From: Chryseobacterium angstadtii
GTDB taxonomy: Bacteria; Bacteroidota; Bacteroidia; Flavobacteriales; Weeksellaceae
Direction of reading: 5' to 3'
NCBI RefSeq assembly: GCF_001045465.1
Contig: NZ_LFND01000003.1
Coordinates: forward strand, 1,116,001-1,180,000
Length of the DNA: 64,000 nt
Position 1 is the first letter of the stretch. Each line of letters begins with the position of its first letter. The notes beneath the pieces are model-generated. The model made no database searches. It had not been told where the DNA came from and saw only the letters and a list, made by a program, of their open reading frames with translations. Positions 25,106 through 33,439 of the stretch are shown one piece after another. Position numbers and translations under genes: made by a program.

Positions 25106-26248
25106 ATGTCATTTGAATCTTTAGGATTATCACACAATATTATTCGTTCCGTCAACAAACTGGGGTATCTGAAACCATTTCCGATTCAGGAAAAGGCAGT
25201 TCCTGTTATTTTAAAAGGAAAGGATCTGATGGGAATTGCTCAGACAGGTTCCGGAAAAACCGCCTGTTTTGTGATGCCTATCTTAGAAAAACTACAGAAT
25301 TCGGAAGTTAAGAAAGACCGTAATGTTCAGGTATTAGTATTAGTTCCTACCCGTGAACTGGCCATTCAGATTGATGAAGTTTTCAGAGCATTCACCGAAA
25401 ATCTGAAAAGGGAAGTCCGTACAATGGCAGTCTATGGTGGTGTTTCCATCAATCCGCAGATGAAAGGAATGTTCGGAGTAGAAGTTCTGATCGCAACGCC
25501 GGGCCGTTTATTGGATTTAATTGAACATAATGCATTGAGTATTTCAGGAATTCAGCATCTGGTGATTGATGAGGCAGATAAAATGTTTCAGCTGGGCTTT
25601 GAGGAGGAAATGAATAAACTTTTTGCGCTCATGCCTGTGATGAAACAAACAACGTTGTTTTCAGCCACTTTAAATGATAAGGTATCTGAGATGAAGGAAC
25701 GCCTGTCCATTGATCCTACGATTATTGAAATTAAGAAAGAAGAAGTTGAAATTGATCATATCGAACAGCTGGCTTATCATGTTTCTCCGGAAGACAAAGG
25801 ACCTTTTTTACGCTATTTAATTAAAGAAAAGAAAGTTGAAAAAGCATTGGTTTTTGTTTCCTCTACAAAATCCGCAGACAGATTGGTAGAAAAACTTAAA
25901 AAGAATAAAATCAAAGCCGTAGCTATTCACAGCCAGAAATCGCAGGGTGCCCGCAGAAATAATCTGGAAGAATTTAAAGTGGACGGTGCACAGATCTTAG
26001 TTGCCACAGACTTGATTGGACGTGGTATTCACATCGAATCTTTACCTTGCGTTATCAATTACGAACTGCCGCGCTCGCCTTTAGATTACATTCACCGTAT
26101 TGGTAGAACAGGCCGAGCCAACGAAAAAGGAACTGCCATTACTATTCTGACGGATGATGAACTGCAGCATTTCAGAGTGATTCAGAAGAAAATGGGTAAG
26201 AAAGTAACCTTACAGAGAACAGAGGGCATTGATTTACACGGATATTAA
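25106..26248 (+). CDS. DEAD-box RNA helicase (RhlE-like, compact)
   Basis: A 380-residue ATP-dependent RNA helicase made of only the two RecA domains, without the basic C-terminal extension many homologues have. Q motif (FESLGLSHNIIRSVNKLGYLKPFPIQ), Walker A AQTGSGKT (GSGKT 48-52), VPTRELAIQ, ATPGRLLDL, VIDEADKM, SAT, VATDLIGRGIHIES and HRIGRTGRANEKG are all seen. It probably helps ribosome assembly or mRNA turnover. A strong terminator follows. Confidence 0.93.
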   Translation: MSFESLGLSHNIIRSVNKLGYLKPFPIQEKAVPVILKGKDLMGIAQTGSGKTACFVMPILEKLQNSEVKKDRNVQVLVLVPTRELAIQIDEVFRAFTENLKREVRTMAVYGGVSINPQMKGMFGVEVLIATPGRLLDLIEHNALSISGIQHLVIDEADKMFQLGFEEEMNKLFALMPVMKQTTLFSATLNDKVSEMKERLSIDPTIIEIKKEEVEIDHIEQLAYHVSPEDKGPFLRYLIKEKKVEKALVFVSSTKSADRLVEKLKKNKIKAVAIHSQKSQGARRNNLEEFKVDGAQILVATDLIGRGIHIESLPCVINYELPRSPLDYIHRIGRTGRANEKGTAITILTDDELQHFRVIQKKMGKKVTLQRTEGIDLHGY

Positions 26249-26266
26249 TACATCAACCCCAATAGG

Positions 26267-26304
26267 AAGAGCTTCATTTTTAACAGAACTGAAGCTCTTT
26301 TTTT
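26267..26304 (+). terminator. Terminator of the helicase gene
   Basis: Stem AAGAGCTTCA (26267-26276) with TGAAGCTCTT (26290-26299), followed by a run of T. Confidence 0.9.
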
Positions 26305-26474
26305 ATCTTTATTTTTTTTATTGGCTTGTTGGTTTTCTTGTAGTAATTTTAGGGAAATTTTTAAATGATAAAAACTGTGTTTTTTTTTGAAATCCGGAAT
26401 TTCAGATAAAAGAATACAATCCCAAAACAGAATGACCTTTTTTTATTAAAACAGATTAAAAAAGATAATTGAAT

Positions 26475-27011
26475 ATGGATAACTTACAACAGAAAAGATT
26501 TCCAATAGGTGAATACCAACAGCCTGAAAACATCTGCGATATTAAACTTGATGAATATATTAAAGTCATCAAAAACTTTCCTGAAAAGCTTAAAAACTTG
26601 ATAGAAGACTTTTCTGATGATCAGCTGGATACCCCTTACAGAGAAGGAGGATGGACGGTAAGGCAACTTGTAAACCATATTGCCGATAGCCATATCAATA
26701 GTTTCATCCGTTTAAAATTGGCGCTAACTGAAGATAACCCGACGATCAGACCTTATGATGAAGCCAAATGGGCAGAACTCCAGGACAGTGCCAATATGCC
26801 GATAAAACCCGCTATGAGAATGATAAAAGGAACCCACCAAAGATGGGCAGCTTTGCTTAAAACACTTACGAATAAACAATTTGAAAGAACTTTCCATCAT
26901 CCTGAACACAACCAGAATTATGATCTGAGAAGTTATCTGGCTCTCTATGTTTGGCACTGCAACCATCATTTTGCTCATATTGAACATCTGAAGATAGAAA
27001 AAGGGTGGTAA
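26475..27011 (+). CDS. YfiT/BstA-type bacillithiol transferase (DinB superfamily)
   Basis: A 178-residue four-helix protein starting at the ATG at 26475 (MDNLQQKRFPIGEYQ); an in-frame TTG at 26469 is less likely. The N-terminal FPIGEYQQPENI and REGGWTVRQLVNHIADSHINSFIR are hallmarks of YfiT. The metal-binding triad is formed by H68 and two histidines of the C-terminal HCNHHFAHIEHL (161-172). In Firmicutes YfiT/BstA joins bacillithiol to electrophiles. It opens a four-gene operon with DUF1569, YtxJ and Crp/Fnr genes, all overlapping, which supports a thiol-stress role. Confidence 0.87.
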   Translation: MDNLQQKRFPIGEYQQPENICDIKLDEYIKVIKNFPEKLKNLIEDFSDDQLDTPYREGGWTVRQLVNHIADSHINSFIRLKLALTEDNPTIRPYDEAKWAELQDSANMPIKPAMRMIKGTHQRWAALLKTLTNKQFERTFHHPEHNQNYDLRSYLALYVWHCNHHFAHIEHLKIEKGW

Positions 27012-27466
27012 AGAAAAGTCTGCATAATCCGGTTGATTTTGAAGAAATTATTTGCAGAATTTTGAAGCTTACCGAAACCAGTCAGCGGAGGTGGGGGAAA
27101 ATGAATGCAGCCCGGATGCTAAAACACTGTGACCTAGTTCTTAAAGTAGCCATAGGAAAAATTGAGCTTCCCGGCATTAACCCTGTTTTTAGAACGATAG
27201 GAGCAGTAACCAAAATGGAAATGCAGATTTTTAACAATGGAATTCCCCGAAACATGCCTACTTTTCAAAAACTAATCATTAATTTTGAGTGTGATTTTGA
27301 TGAGTCAAGGACCAATCTGCTGAATACGTTGAAAGAATTCCGGACGGCATATGAAAATAAAATGCTGCCGGATCATCATCAATTATTCGGTACAATGACT
27401 GAACGAGACTGGGGATTTTTGGAATACAAACACCTTGATCATCATTTAAAACAATTTAATGTATGA
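27005..27466 (+). CDS. DUF1569 (DinB-like) protein
   Basis: A 153-residue protein starting with GTG at 27005, overlapping the YfiT stop by 7 bp. The signatures RRWGKMNAARMLKHCDLVLKVAIGK and the C-terminal HHQLFGTMTERDWGFLEYKHLDHHLKQF match DUF1569, a family with the DinB helical fold and similar histidines (H40, and H147/H148 near the end). Its position between YfiT and YtxJ suggests another bacillithiol-dependent or metal-dependent transferase; that is inference. Confidence 0.8.
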   Translation: MVKKSLHNPVDFEEIICRILKLTETSQRRWGKMNAARMLKHCDLVLKVAIGKIELPGINPVFRTIGAVTKMEMQIFNNGIPRNMPTFQKLIINFECDFDESRTNLLNTLKEFRTAYENKMLPDHHQLFGTMTERDWGFLEYKHLDHHLKQFNV

Positions 27467-27840
27467 GTTTTTTTGATAAAATATTCGGAGGAAAAGAAAA
27501 CAACCCTGAACGTAAATCTTTCTGGAAAAAGATAGAATCTGAAGAAGATCTGGCCAATGCAATAGAAAATTCTTATCACCACAGAATTGCTATTTTTAAA
27601 CATTCCACACGCTGCTTCATCAGCAAAACAGTATTGAAAAATTTTGAGAAAGAAATAGATAATTTAGATAATAAGCTGGATTTATATTACCTAGATTTGC
27701 TGGAACACAGGCCGATTTCAAATAAAATATCTGAAGACCTTGGAATCAGGCACGAAAGCCCTCAGTTGATCATTATAGAAGACGGAAAAGTGATTGACAG
27801 TGCTTCACATGAAGATATATCTATAAGCCAGGTTTTATAA
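27463..27840 (+). CDS. ytxJ: YtxJ-type monothiol bacilliredoxin-like protein
   Basis: A 125-residue thioredoxin-fold protein with a single redox Cys (C51 in IFKHSTRCFISK), followed by LYYLDLLEHRPISNKISEDLGIRHESPQLIII and its cis-Pro-like SPQ. YtxJ proteins are bacillithiol-system redox proteins that remove bacillithiol from mixed disulfides. It overlaps both neighbours by 1-4 bp, so translation is coupled. Confidence 0.85.
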   Translation: MSFFDKIFGGKENNPERKSFWKKIESEEDLANAIENSYHHRIAIFKHSTRCFISKTVLKNFEKEIDNLDNKLDLYYLDLLEHRPISNKISEDLGIRHESPQLIIIEDGKVIDSASHEDISISQVL

Positions 27841-28433
27841 TGAAGAATATTAACACTTATTTAGCCAAAGTACTCAATGTTCCCATAGAAAAGGTGAATA
27901 TGTGCAGTTTACACTATGAAGTAAAGAAAATCCCTAAAAATCAGTTTCTTTTACAGTATGGCGAAATCTGCAGGCACATATTTTTTGTAGAAAAGGGACT
28001 GTTGAAAATGTACTCTATTGATAAAAACGGAAAAGAACACATCATTCAGTTTGCCCCTGAAAGCTGGCTGATTTCTGACCGAAGCAGTCTTTATTTCAAT
28101 GAAAAGTCCATTTACTACATAGAAGCAGTGGAAGATACGGAAGTGCTGTTTCTTCACCCTGATTTTTTCAATAAGCTGGTAGAACAGTTTCCCAACAGCA
28201 TAGAAAGAAGTGATTTCTTACTGCAAAAGCACATCAGAAGTTTGCAGAACAGAATCAACTCTCTGCTGGGCGAAACCGCAGAAGAAAGATACATGAAATT
28301 CATCAAGATGTATCCCGATCTTCTTCTCAGAGTTCCACAGTGGATGATTGCTTCTTACCTGGGAATTACCCCTGAAAGCCTTAGCAGAGTAAGAAAAGAA
28401 CTGGCAAGAAAAAACTTCGTTCCGGATAAATAA
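27840..28433 (+). CDS. Crp/Fnr family transcriptional regulator (operon-terminal)
   Basis: A 197-residue protein whose ATG overlaps the ytxJ stop by one base (TAATG). It has an N-terminal cyclic-nucleotide-binding-like beta barrel (QFLLQYGEICRHIFFVEKGLLKMYSIDKNGKEHIIQF) without an evident cAMP-binding Arg/Ser pair. The C-terminal winged helix is divergent (VPQWMIASYLGITPESLSRVRKEL). No Fe-S cysteine set is present. Likely regulates its own bacillithiol operon. It converges, with only a 2-bp gap, on the MocR gene. Confidence 0.87.
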   Translation: MKNINTYLAKVLNVPIEKVNMCSLHYEVKKIPKNQFLLQYGEICRHIFFVEKGLLKMYSIDKNGKEHIIQFAPESWLISDRSSLYFNEKSIYYIEAVEDTEVLFLHPDFFNKLVEQFPNSIERSDFLLQKHIRSLQNRINSLLGETAEERYMKFIKMYPDLLLRVPQWMIASYLGITPESLSRVRKELARKNFVPDK

Positions 28434-28435
28434 TA

Positions 28436-29848
28436 TCAGATTCTTTTCGCAAGATTTCCGACCTGCTGCAAGCACAATTGGGTTTCTTTCGTCCACGGAA
28501 GGCCTATACAGAGACGCATGCAGTTTTCAAACTGATTCTGAAGGGAAAACATCCTGCCGGGAGCAATACTGATGCTCTGCTTAATCGCATGATCATAAAG
28601 TTCAGTGGTACGGATCTTTTTATCAAATTCCACCCAAAGAGATAATCCTCCTTGCGGGCGGCTTGTTTTTGTGCCTTCAGGGAAGTAGTCTGCAATCGTC
28701 TGTACATAGTTCTGATAATTGTTTTGCAACGCTTTACGCATCTGCTGAAGATGCTTTTCATACCTCCCGGATTTAAGGAAATTAGCAACCGCTTCATTCA
28801 CAATAGAAATAGAAGAAGTAGAGTGGAGGAGTTTCAGCTTCATAATCTTGTCTTTGTATCTGCCCGGAGCAATCCATCCTACACGATAACCTGGCGCCAG
28901 TGTTTTGGATATAGAACTACAGTAGAGAACATTTCCGTCTTTATCAAAAGATTTACAGCATTTTGGACGGCTGGAACCGAAATAAAGATCTCCATACACA
29001 TCGTCTTCAATCAGTGGAATATTATTTTCAGACAGAATTTTTACGATTTCTTTCTTATTTTCGTCCGGCATACAGCTTCCCAGCGGTGAATTGAAATTAG
29101 GGATCAGCAGACAGAGATCGATTTGAGGAATTACTTTTCGCAGGGCTTCTATTTCAATCCCGGTTGTCGGGTGTGTGGGAAGTTCTAGTACATTCAACCC
29201 CAAACCGTTTGCCAGCTGTAAAATACCCGGATAGCAGGGACTTTCAATCGCTATTGTATCACCAGGTTTTCCGAGAGCCATCAGACAGAAAGAAAGAGCA
29301 TTCATGCCTCCGTTTGTTGTGACCAAATCGTTTTCATTTAAATTTCCACCCCATTGGAGGGAGCGTACAGCAATCATTCTGCGGAGTTTTAGGTTCCCCT
29401 GAAGCTCTTCATATTCTGTTCCGCCGTCTTTCAATTCACGCGTTGCATTAATGATTTCTTTTTTCAGCTTAGCCTGTGGCAGAAGGTCTCCTGAAGGAAT
29501 TCCGATGGAGAAAAATGTCAATCCTTTTTTACCCATATTTTCATAAACACGGCTGATGAGTTCATCCGGTTCATCATTGTTTGCAATCAGGGAAGGCCGG
29601 CTTACTTCGGGAAGAGGAAGTTTTACGGACATCAGCCTGCTTACAAAGTATCCCGATTGGGGTTTGGATTCAATTAAAGACTGTGATTCGAGTTCCAGAA
29701 AAACCCTTTTGGCCGTATTCATACTTACCTGATGTTCCTGGCACATCATTCTTACGGAAGGAAGTCTGTCTCCTGCTTTCAGGACTCCATTCCGGATCTG
29801 GGTGGCAATTCCGGCAGCGATTTCTGTGTATATAAATTCTTTGCTCAT
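28436..29848 (-). CDS. MocR-type regulator (GntR HTH fused to class I aminotransferase domain)
   Basis: A 470-residue fusion. The N-terminal GntR winged helix spans about 10-75 (LKAGDRLPSVRMMCQEHQVSMNTAKRVFLELES). It is followed by a PLP-binding fold I domain with NGGMNALSFCLMALGKPGD, IEDDVYGDLYF and the Schiff-base Lys at about 315 (SSISKTLAPGYRVGW). It is divergently transcribed from an EamA exporter; MocR regulators usually control the adjacent gene in response to PLP or an amino compound. Paired ACTGTG repeats lie in the 91-bp gap. Confidence 0.9.
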   Translation of the reverse strand: MSKEFIYTEIAAGIATQIRNGVLKAGDRLPSVRMMCQEHQVSMNTAKRVFLELESQSLIESKPQSGYFVSRLMSVKLPLPEVSRPSLIANNDEPDELISRVYENMGKKGLTFFSIGIPSGDLLPQAKLKKEIINATRELKDGGTEYEELQGNLKLRRMIAVRSLQWGGNLNENDLVTTNGGMNALSFCLMALGKPGDTIAIESPCYPGILQLANGLGLNVLELPTHPTTGIEIEALRKVIPQIDLCLLIPNFNSPLGSCMPDENKKEIVKILSENNIPLIEDDVYGDLYFGSSRPKCCKSFDKDGNVLYCSSISKTLAPGYRVGWIAPGRYKDKIMKLKLLHSTSSISIVNEAVANFLKSGRYEKHLQQMRKALQNNYQNYVQTIADYFPEGTKTSRPQGGLSLWVEFDKKIRTTELYDHAIKQSISIAPGRMFSLQNQFENCMRLCIGLPWTKETQLCLQQVGNLAKRI

Positions 29849-29856
29849 ATCTTTAA

Positions 29857-29893
29857 ACTGTGCTCATGCAAATATACAAAACTGAGACTGTGT
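29857..29893 (-). promoter_or_regulatory. MocR/EamA intergenic control region: direct repeats flanking a -7 element
   Basis: ACTGTG occurs at 29857-29862 and 29887-29892, exactly 30 bp apart in the same orientation. TATATTTG on the minus strand (complement of CAAATATA, about 29869-29876) lies between them and would be the -7 element of the MocR gene. MocR proteins bind direct repeats, so this is a likely autoregulatory operator. Confidence 0.5.
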
Positions 29894-29939
29894 TTATTCA
29901 TTTCAGCTTTCTAATTTTGAAATATCAAAAAATAATAAA

Positions 29940-30827
29940 ATGATGACGGATAAATTCATATCAAAAGATGAAAGTTTAAATGGCTGGATCAACGGCTTTA
30001 TAGGCGTATTGCTATTCAGCGGATCCATGCCGGCCACCAAATTGGCGGTTATGGAAATGAACCCTATTTTCGTAACGATTGCCCGTGCAGCTATTGCCGG
30101 GATACTCGCTCTTGCTGTTTTGATTATTTATAAAGAAAAACGCCCTGAAAAAAAGCAGATTTTTCCCCTGTTGCTGGTATCTGTTGGCTGTGTAATAGGA
30201 TTTCCGCTTCTGTCTGCGCTGGCGCTCCAATATCTTACCTCGGCGCATTCTATTGTATTTCTGGGAATGTTGCCGCTGGCGACCGCTGTATTCGGAGTTT
30301 TCAGAGGGGGAGAACGTCCTCATCCGATATTCTGGTTCTTTTCTGTGATAGGTAGCCTTTTGGTCGTTGGATATGCTTTTTCGCAGGGAATATCGGCGTC
30401 ACCCATTGGCGACATTCTGATGCTGTTAGCTGTAATTTTATGTGGTATGGGCTATGCTGAAGGAGCGAAACTGTCCAAAACATTAGGAGGATGGCAGGTT
30501 ATTTCCTGGGCTCTGGTATTGGCACTTCCCATTATGATTCCTTTATTTTTCATTTATTTTCCTGATCATATTGAGACCGTTAGTTTCCAGGGATGGTTTG
30601 GCTTGGCATACATCTCTCTTTTCAGTATGTTCATTGGTTTTATATTCTGGTATAAAGGCCTGGCGCAGGGAGGCATTGCTACAGTGGGCCAGTTACAGCT
30701 GTTGCAGCCATTTTTTGGATTGGGACTTGCTGACTATTTCCTCCACGAGCAGGTAAGTTTGGGAATGGTAGGTATTACAGTAGGCGTTATTTTATGTGTA
30801 GCCGGAACAAAGAAATTTGCGAAATAA
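29940..30827 (+). CDS. EamA/DMT family transporter
   Basis: A 295-residue inner-membrane protein with about ten hydrophobic helices in two EamA repeats (first GWINGFIGVLLFSGSMPATKLAV, second MLLAVILCGMGYAEGAKLS). Members export amino acids or other metabolites. Its divergence from a MocR regulator suggests an amine or vitamin B6-related substrate, a frequent association, but this is not shown by the sequence. Confidence 0.88.
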   Translation: MMTDKFISKDESLNGWINGFIGVLLFSGSMPATKLAVMEMNPIFVTIARAAIAGILALAVLIIYKEKRPEKKQIFPLLLVSVGCVIGFPLLSALALQYLTSAHSIVFLGMLPLATAVFGVFRGGERPHPIFWFFSVIGSLLVVGYAFSQGISASPIGDILMLLAVILCGMGYAEGAKLSKTLGGWQVISWALVLALPIMIPLFFIYFPDHIETVSFQGWFGLAYISLFSMFIGFIFWYKGLAQGGIATVGQLQLLQPFFGLGLADYFLHEQVSLGMVGITVGVILCVAGTKKFAK

Positions 30828-30879
30828 TTAAAAATAAACGATTATGGATACAGTCATAAAATAGCAACAATATTTGGGT

Positions 30880-30887
30880 TATCTTTG
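30880..30887 (+). promoter_or_regulatory. -7 promoter element of the small lipoprotein gene
   Basis: TATCTTTG, an exact TAnnTTTG match, 27 bp upstream of the ATG at 30915. Confidence 0.6.
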
Positions 30888-30914
30888 GTTCTACATCACA
30901 AAAAAAGATCCATC

Positions 30915-31127
30915 ATGAAATCTATCATTTTAGTAATGATTATCGGCTTTACTGTATTAAGCTGCAAAAAAGAAGCAAAAACAGAACTCTCTACAAACTC
31001 AGACAGCATCGTTATCGACACTCTGCCTGCAGATACTCTTACAGCTGCAATACCTTCAGATACTTTAGAAATAAAAGATACTGCTCCCACTAAAAAAGCG
31101 GACAGCACCACAACAATTAAAAAATAA
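30915..31127 (+). CDS. Small Thr/Ser/Asp-rich lipoprotein
   Basis: A 70-residue protein starting at 30915 (MKSIILVMIIGFTVLSC); the in-frame start at 30885 would spoil the signal peptide and lies inside the promoter. The lipobox VLSC gives Cys17 as the lipidated residue, followed by lysines (CKKEAK), then a low-complexity tail with DTLPADTLTA, SDTLEIKDT and KKADSTTTIKK. Function unknown. It has its own promoter and terminator. Confidence 0.75.
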   Translation: MKSIILVMIIGFTVLSCKKEAKTELSTNSDSIVIDTLPADTLTAAIPSDTLEIKDTAPTKKADSTTTIKK

Positions 31128-31148
31128 TTTTACCGTCATAGATCCTAA

Positions 31149-31187
31149 AGCCCCGTTTTATTATTAAAATGGGGTTTACTGTTTTTA
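31149..31187 (+). terminator. Terminator after the small lipoprotein gene
   Basis: Stem CCCCGTTTTA (31151-31160) with TAAAATGGGG (31165-31174), followed by a T-rich stretch (TTTACTGTTTTT). Confidence 0.75.
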
Positions 31188-31382
31188 TGACTCATGGTTT
31201 AAAGTATTTTTCCGAGTATTATATATAATTTAAGAAATAATTTATTTATGTGGTATATACGTAATTATTTTAACTTTATTTAACAGTCTACTCAATAAAT
31301 AGGGTTTAATATTTGTATAGGCATATAAAATCGTACTTGAGGTAATGAATTTACCTTTTTGAAAATATTTTAAAGAAATACT

Positions 31383-31997
31383 ATGAAAACAATAAGCTGT
31401 ATGAATATTGAAGAAAATTTTTTATGTTCATCCGGAGGGGAGATTAAACTGTATAAAAAGGGGGAACTCATATACAGGGAAGGGGATCATGCCCTTTATT
31501 ATTACCAGATCAAAGAAGGTAAAGTAAAGCTGAATAATTATGATGAAGAAGGAAAAGAATTTATACACAATATTTTTGGGCCCAAACAAAGCTTTGGGGA
31601 TTCCATGCTTTTTGTAGATAAGTTTTATCCCATGAATGCTACATGTATTTCACCCGTTGAGATCATAAGGGTGCCGAAAGAACTTTTTTTGAAATTAATA
31701 AAAACACATCCTCACCTTTCTTTGGAAATGAATGCCTGTCTTTCCCAGAGACTCTATTTCAAAGCAATTATGCTTCATAATATGGCTTCTTTGAATCCTG
31801 CATCAAGGCTGAGAGGACTCCTGGACTATCTAAAAAGTTACCACGACGATGAATGCGAAAATTGCTTTCAGGTAGAACTTACCAGACAACAAATGGCTAA
31901 TTTAATTGGGCTTAGAATAGAAACCGTTATCAGGACTTTAAAGAAAATGGAAAAAGAAGGGAATATTTCGATAAGAGACAGAAAAATCATTTATTGA
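31383..31997 (+). CDS. Crp/Fnr family transcriptional regulator
   Basis: A 204-residue regulator. It has an effector-binding beta barrel (IYREGDHALYYYQIKEGKVKLNNYDEEGKE) and a winged helix (LTRQQMANLIGLRIETVIRTLKKMEKEG). Cysteines C6, C15, C86 and a C-terminal pair C157/C160 (DECENC) exist, but do not fit the N-terminal Fe-S pattern of Escherichia Fnr. It is followed by a matching TGAT-N4-ATCA box, so I infer that it controls the next genes. The 255-bp AT-rich region upstream holds only a terminator and this gene's promoter. Confidence 0.88.
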   Translation: MKTISCMNIEENFLCSSGGEIKLYKKGELIYREGDHALYYYQIKEGKVKLNNYDEEGKEFIHNIFGPKQSFGDSMLFVDKFYPMNATCISPVEIIRVPKELFLKLIKTHPHLSLEMNACLSQRLYFKAIMLHNMASLNPASRLRGLLDYLKSYHDDECENCFQVELTRQQMANLIGLRIETVIRTLKKMEKEGNISIRDRKIIY

Positions 31998-32008
31998 TAC
32001 AGAATCCG

Positions 32009-32054
32009 TTATGATCCAGATCATAAGAAAAGGATTTATTCAGGCGTATATTTG
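32009..32054 (+). promoter_or_regulatory. Class II Crp/Fnr-type promoter
   Basis: The perfect palindrome TTATGATC-CA-GATCATAA (32009-32026) holds TGAT-N4-ATCA half-sites of the Fnr type. A -7 element TATATTTG lies at 32047-32054, giving a start near 32059-32061. The palindrome centre (32017.5) would be at about -42, the classic position for an activator overlapping RNA polymerase. Confidence 0.65.
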
Positions 32055-32177
32055 AGAGATCAAGTTCTGAAACATACTTGTGCAGTACAAAGGATGTATT
32101 TGGAAAAAGCCATTCTCCCAATAGGTTTTACAAAGCTTGCTGTGGAGAATTGGTATCAACCATGATTACTCGGATAT

Positions 32178-32480
32178 ATGGATTGTCAGAAAATAGTAAA
32201 GACCCTGAAGCATAAACATTTTATACGGGTCCCCAATAAAGGAAACTGTTTTGAAGACGGAGCGGTTATTTATGCAAAAGAAATAAAGACCAATATTTTT
32301 TTGCTGTTTGTGATTTTAAAAGACATTGAAATTGAAAACATCAAAGCATTAATCGCCCACTTCGACAGCTTTAGCAGTATTGGAGAGAAAGAGCCGGAGC
32401 AGATTATGTTTTACCTTTCCATCAAAGATAAAAAAGACCTTCATTATTTTGAGAAATATCTAAAAATTTCCGATAACTAA
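32178..32480 (+). CDS. Hypothetical protein of the Fnr-box operon
   Basis: A 100-residue protein (MDCQKIVKTLKHKHFIRVPN) with no domain I recognise. It seems a small alpha/beta soluble protein, rich in Lys, Ile and Phe; a hydrophobic strand NIFLLFVILKDIEIENI sits in the middle. It is preceded by the class II Fnr-type promoter (leader about 118 nt) and followed after 14 bp by another unknown gene, so both are probably expressed when the regulator is active. Confidence 0.6.
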   Translation: MDCQKIVKTLKHKHFIRVPNKGNCFEDGAVIYAKEIKTNIFLLFVILKDIEIENIKALIAHFDSFSSIGEKEPEQIMFYLSIKDKKDLHYFEKYLKISDN

Positions 32481-32494
32481 TAACCACAGAACCT

Positions 32495-32881
32495 ATGATA
32501 TTTGAAAACGACACTTTAAAACATTCCGGACTGAATGATAAAAACAATATGATAGAGAATGAATCTCTATTTCCAAGTGTTATCAATTCTTACGGAGTTA
32601 CCGCTTTTCTGATTAAATCACTGGAAAAGATCAAAAACAATGCGAAATGCGATATTCTGAAAAATGTAATTGATACCTATACCCGGGAATACATTCTGAA
32701 TATTACGGAATATCATAGTGAAAGAACAATACCTTCAGCCCGTCCGGATCCGGAAATAGCAATAGAGAATTCATCTTTTACGCTGTATGCCAAAACAGCT
32801 TATTACAAAGTATTGAAAGAAGAAGAATATCTTAATAAGCTCCTGACCACCCTGGAAAAAGATAAGGCAGAAACCCTATAG
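32495..32881 (+). CDS. Hypothetical protein of the Fnr-box operon
   Basis: A 128-residue, mostly helical soluble protein (MIFENDTLKHSGLNDKNNMI, then FLIKSLEKIKNNAKCDILKNVIDTYTRE). I do not recognise a family. It lies 14 bp after the 100-residue gene and 55 bp before the CinA-like gene, all on the same strand. Confidence 0.6.
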   Translation: MIFENDTLKHSGLNDKNNMIENESLFPSVINSYGVTAFLIKSLEKIKNNAKCDILKNVIDTYTREYILNITEYHSERTIPSARPDPEIAIENSSFTLYAKTAYYKVLKEEEYLNKLLTTLEKDKAETL

Positions 32882-32936
32882 ATCTTTCCCGAAATTTCAA
32901 TTTCCTTCACACCACAATCACTTAACACTTTATTAT

Positions 32937-33437
32937 ATGGAATTTCAAAAAAGTCTTTTAGAATACATAAGCCGGTCGCTCATCACCGCTGGCGAAACCA
33001 TCTCTATTGCAGAAAGCGTCACTTCAGGATGTCTTCAGCTTGCCTTTTCGCAGATGCCCAATGCCTCTCTGTTTTATAAAGGAGGAATTACAGCGTACAC
33101 ACTGCCCCAAAAAGTAAACCTCCTGCAGGTGGATAAAACAGAAGCTGAAGAATGTGACAGCGTATCGGAAAATATCGTAAGCACAATGGCTCTGAATGCA
33201 GCAAAACTCTTCGATTCCGAATGGTCTATAGCCACCAGCGGATACAGCACACCCATCAGAAATTCATTGTACAAGATTTTCGCGTATTTTTCTTTTTCCT
33301 ACAAAGGCGAAATTGTTCTTACCAAAAAGCTTGAACTTCACCCAAAAACACAAGCCCTTAATGCTCAGCTGTATTACACTGAATTTATTCTGGGCTGTTT
33401 TAAAAGTGAAATCAACCAGCTGCTGATTCTGAAATAG
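32937..33437 (+). CDS. CinA C-terminal-domain protein (nicotinamide-nucleotide amidohydrolase-like)
   Basis: A 166-residue, single-domain member of the CinA/PncC family. The signature AESVTSGCL, the KGGITAYTLPQK segment and SIATSGYSTP match enzymes that hydrolyse nicotinamide mononucleotide to nicotinate mononucleotide. The lack of the N-terminal molybdopterin-like half is usual for PncC. The usual GxAGP loop reads SGYSTP, so activity is less certain. It may be part of a stress or low-oxygen operon with the two small unknown genes. It converges with the AraC gene, leaving only 2 bp between stops. Confidence 0.8.
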   Translation: MEFQKSLLEYISRSLITAGETISIAESVTSGCLQLAFSQMPNASLFYKGGITAYTLPQKVNLLQVDKTEAEECDSVSENIVSTMALNAAKLFDSEWSIATSGYSTPIRNSLYKIFAYFSFSYKGEIVLTKKLELHPKTQALNAQLYYTEFILGCFKSEINQLLILK

Positions 33438-33439
33438 CT

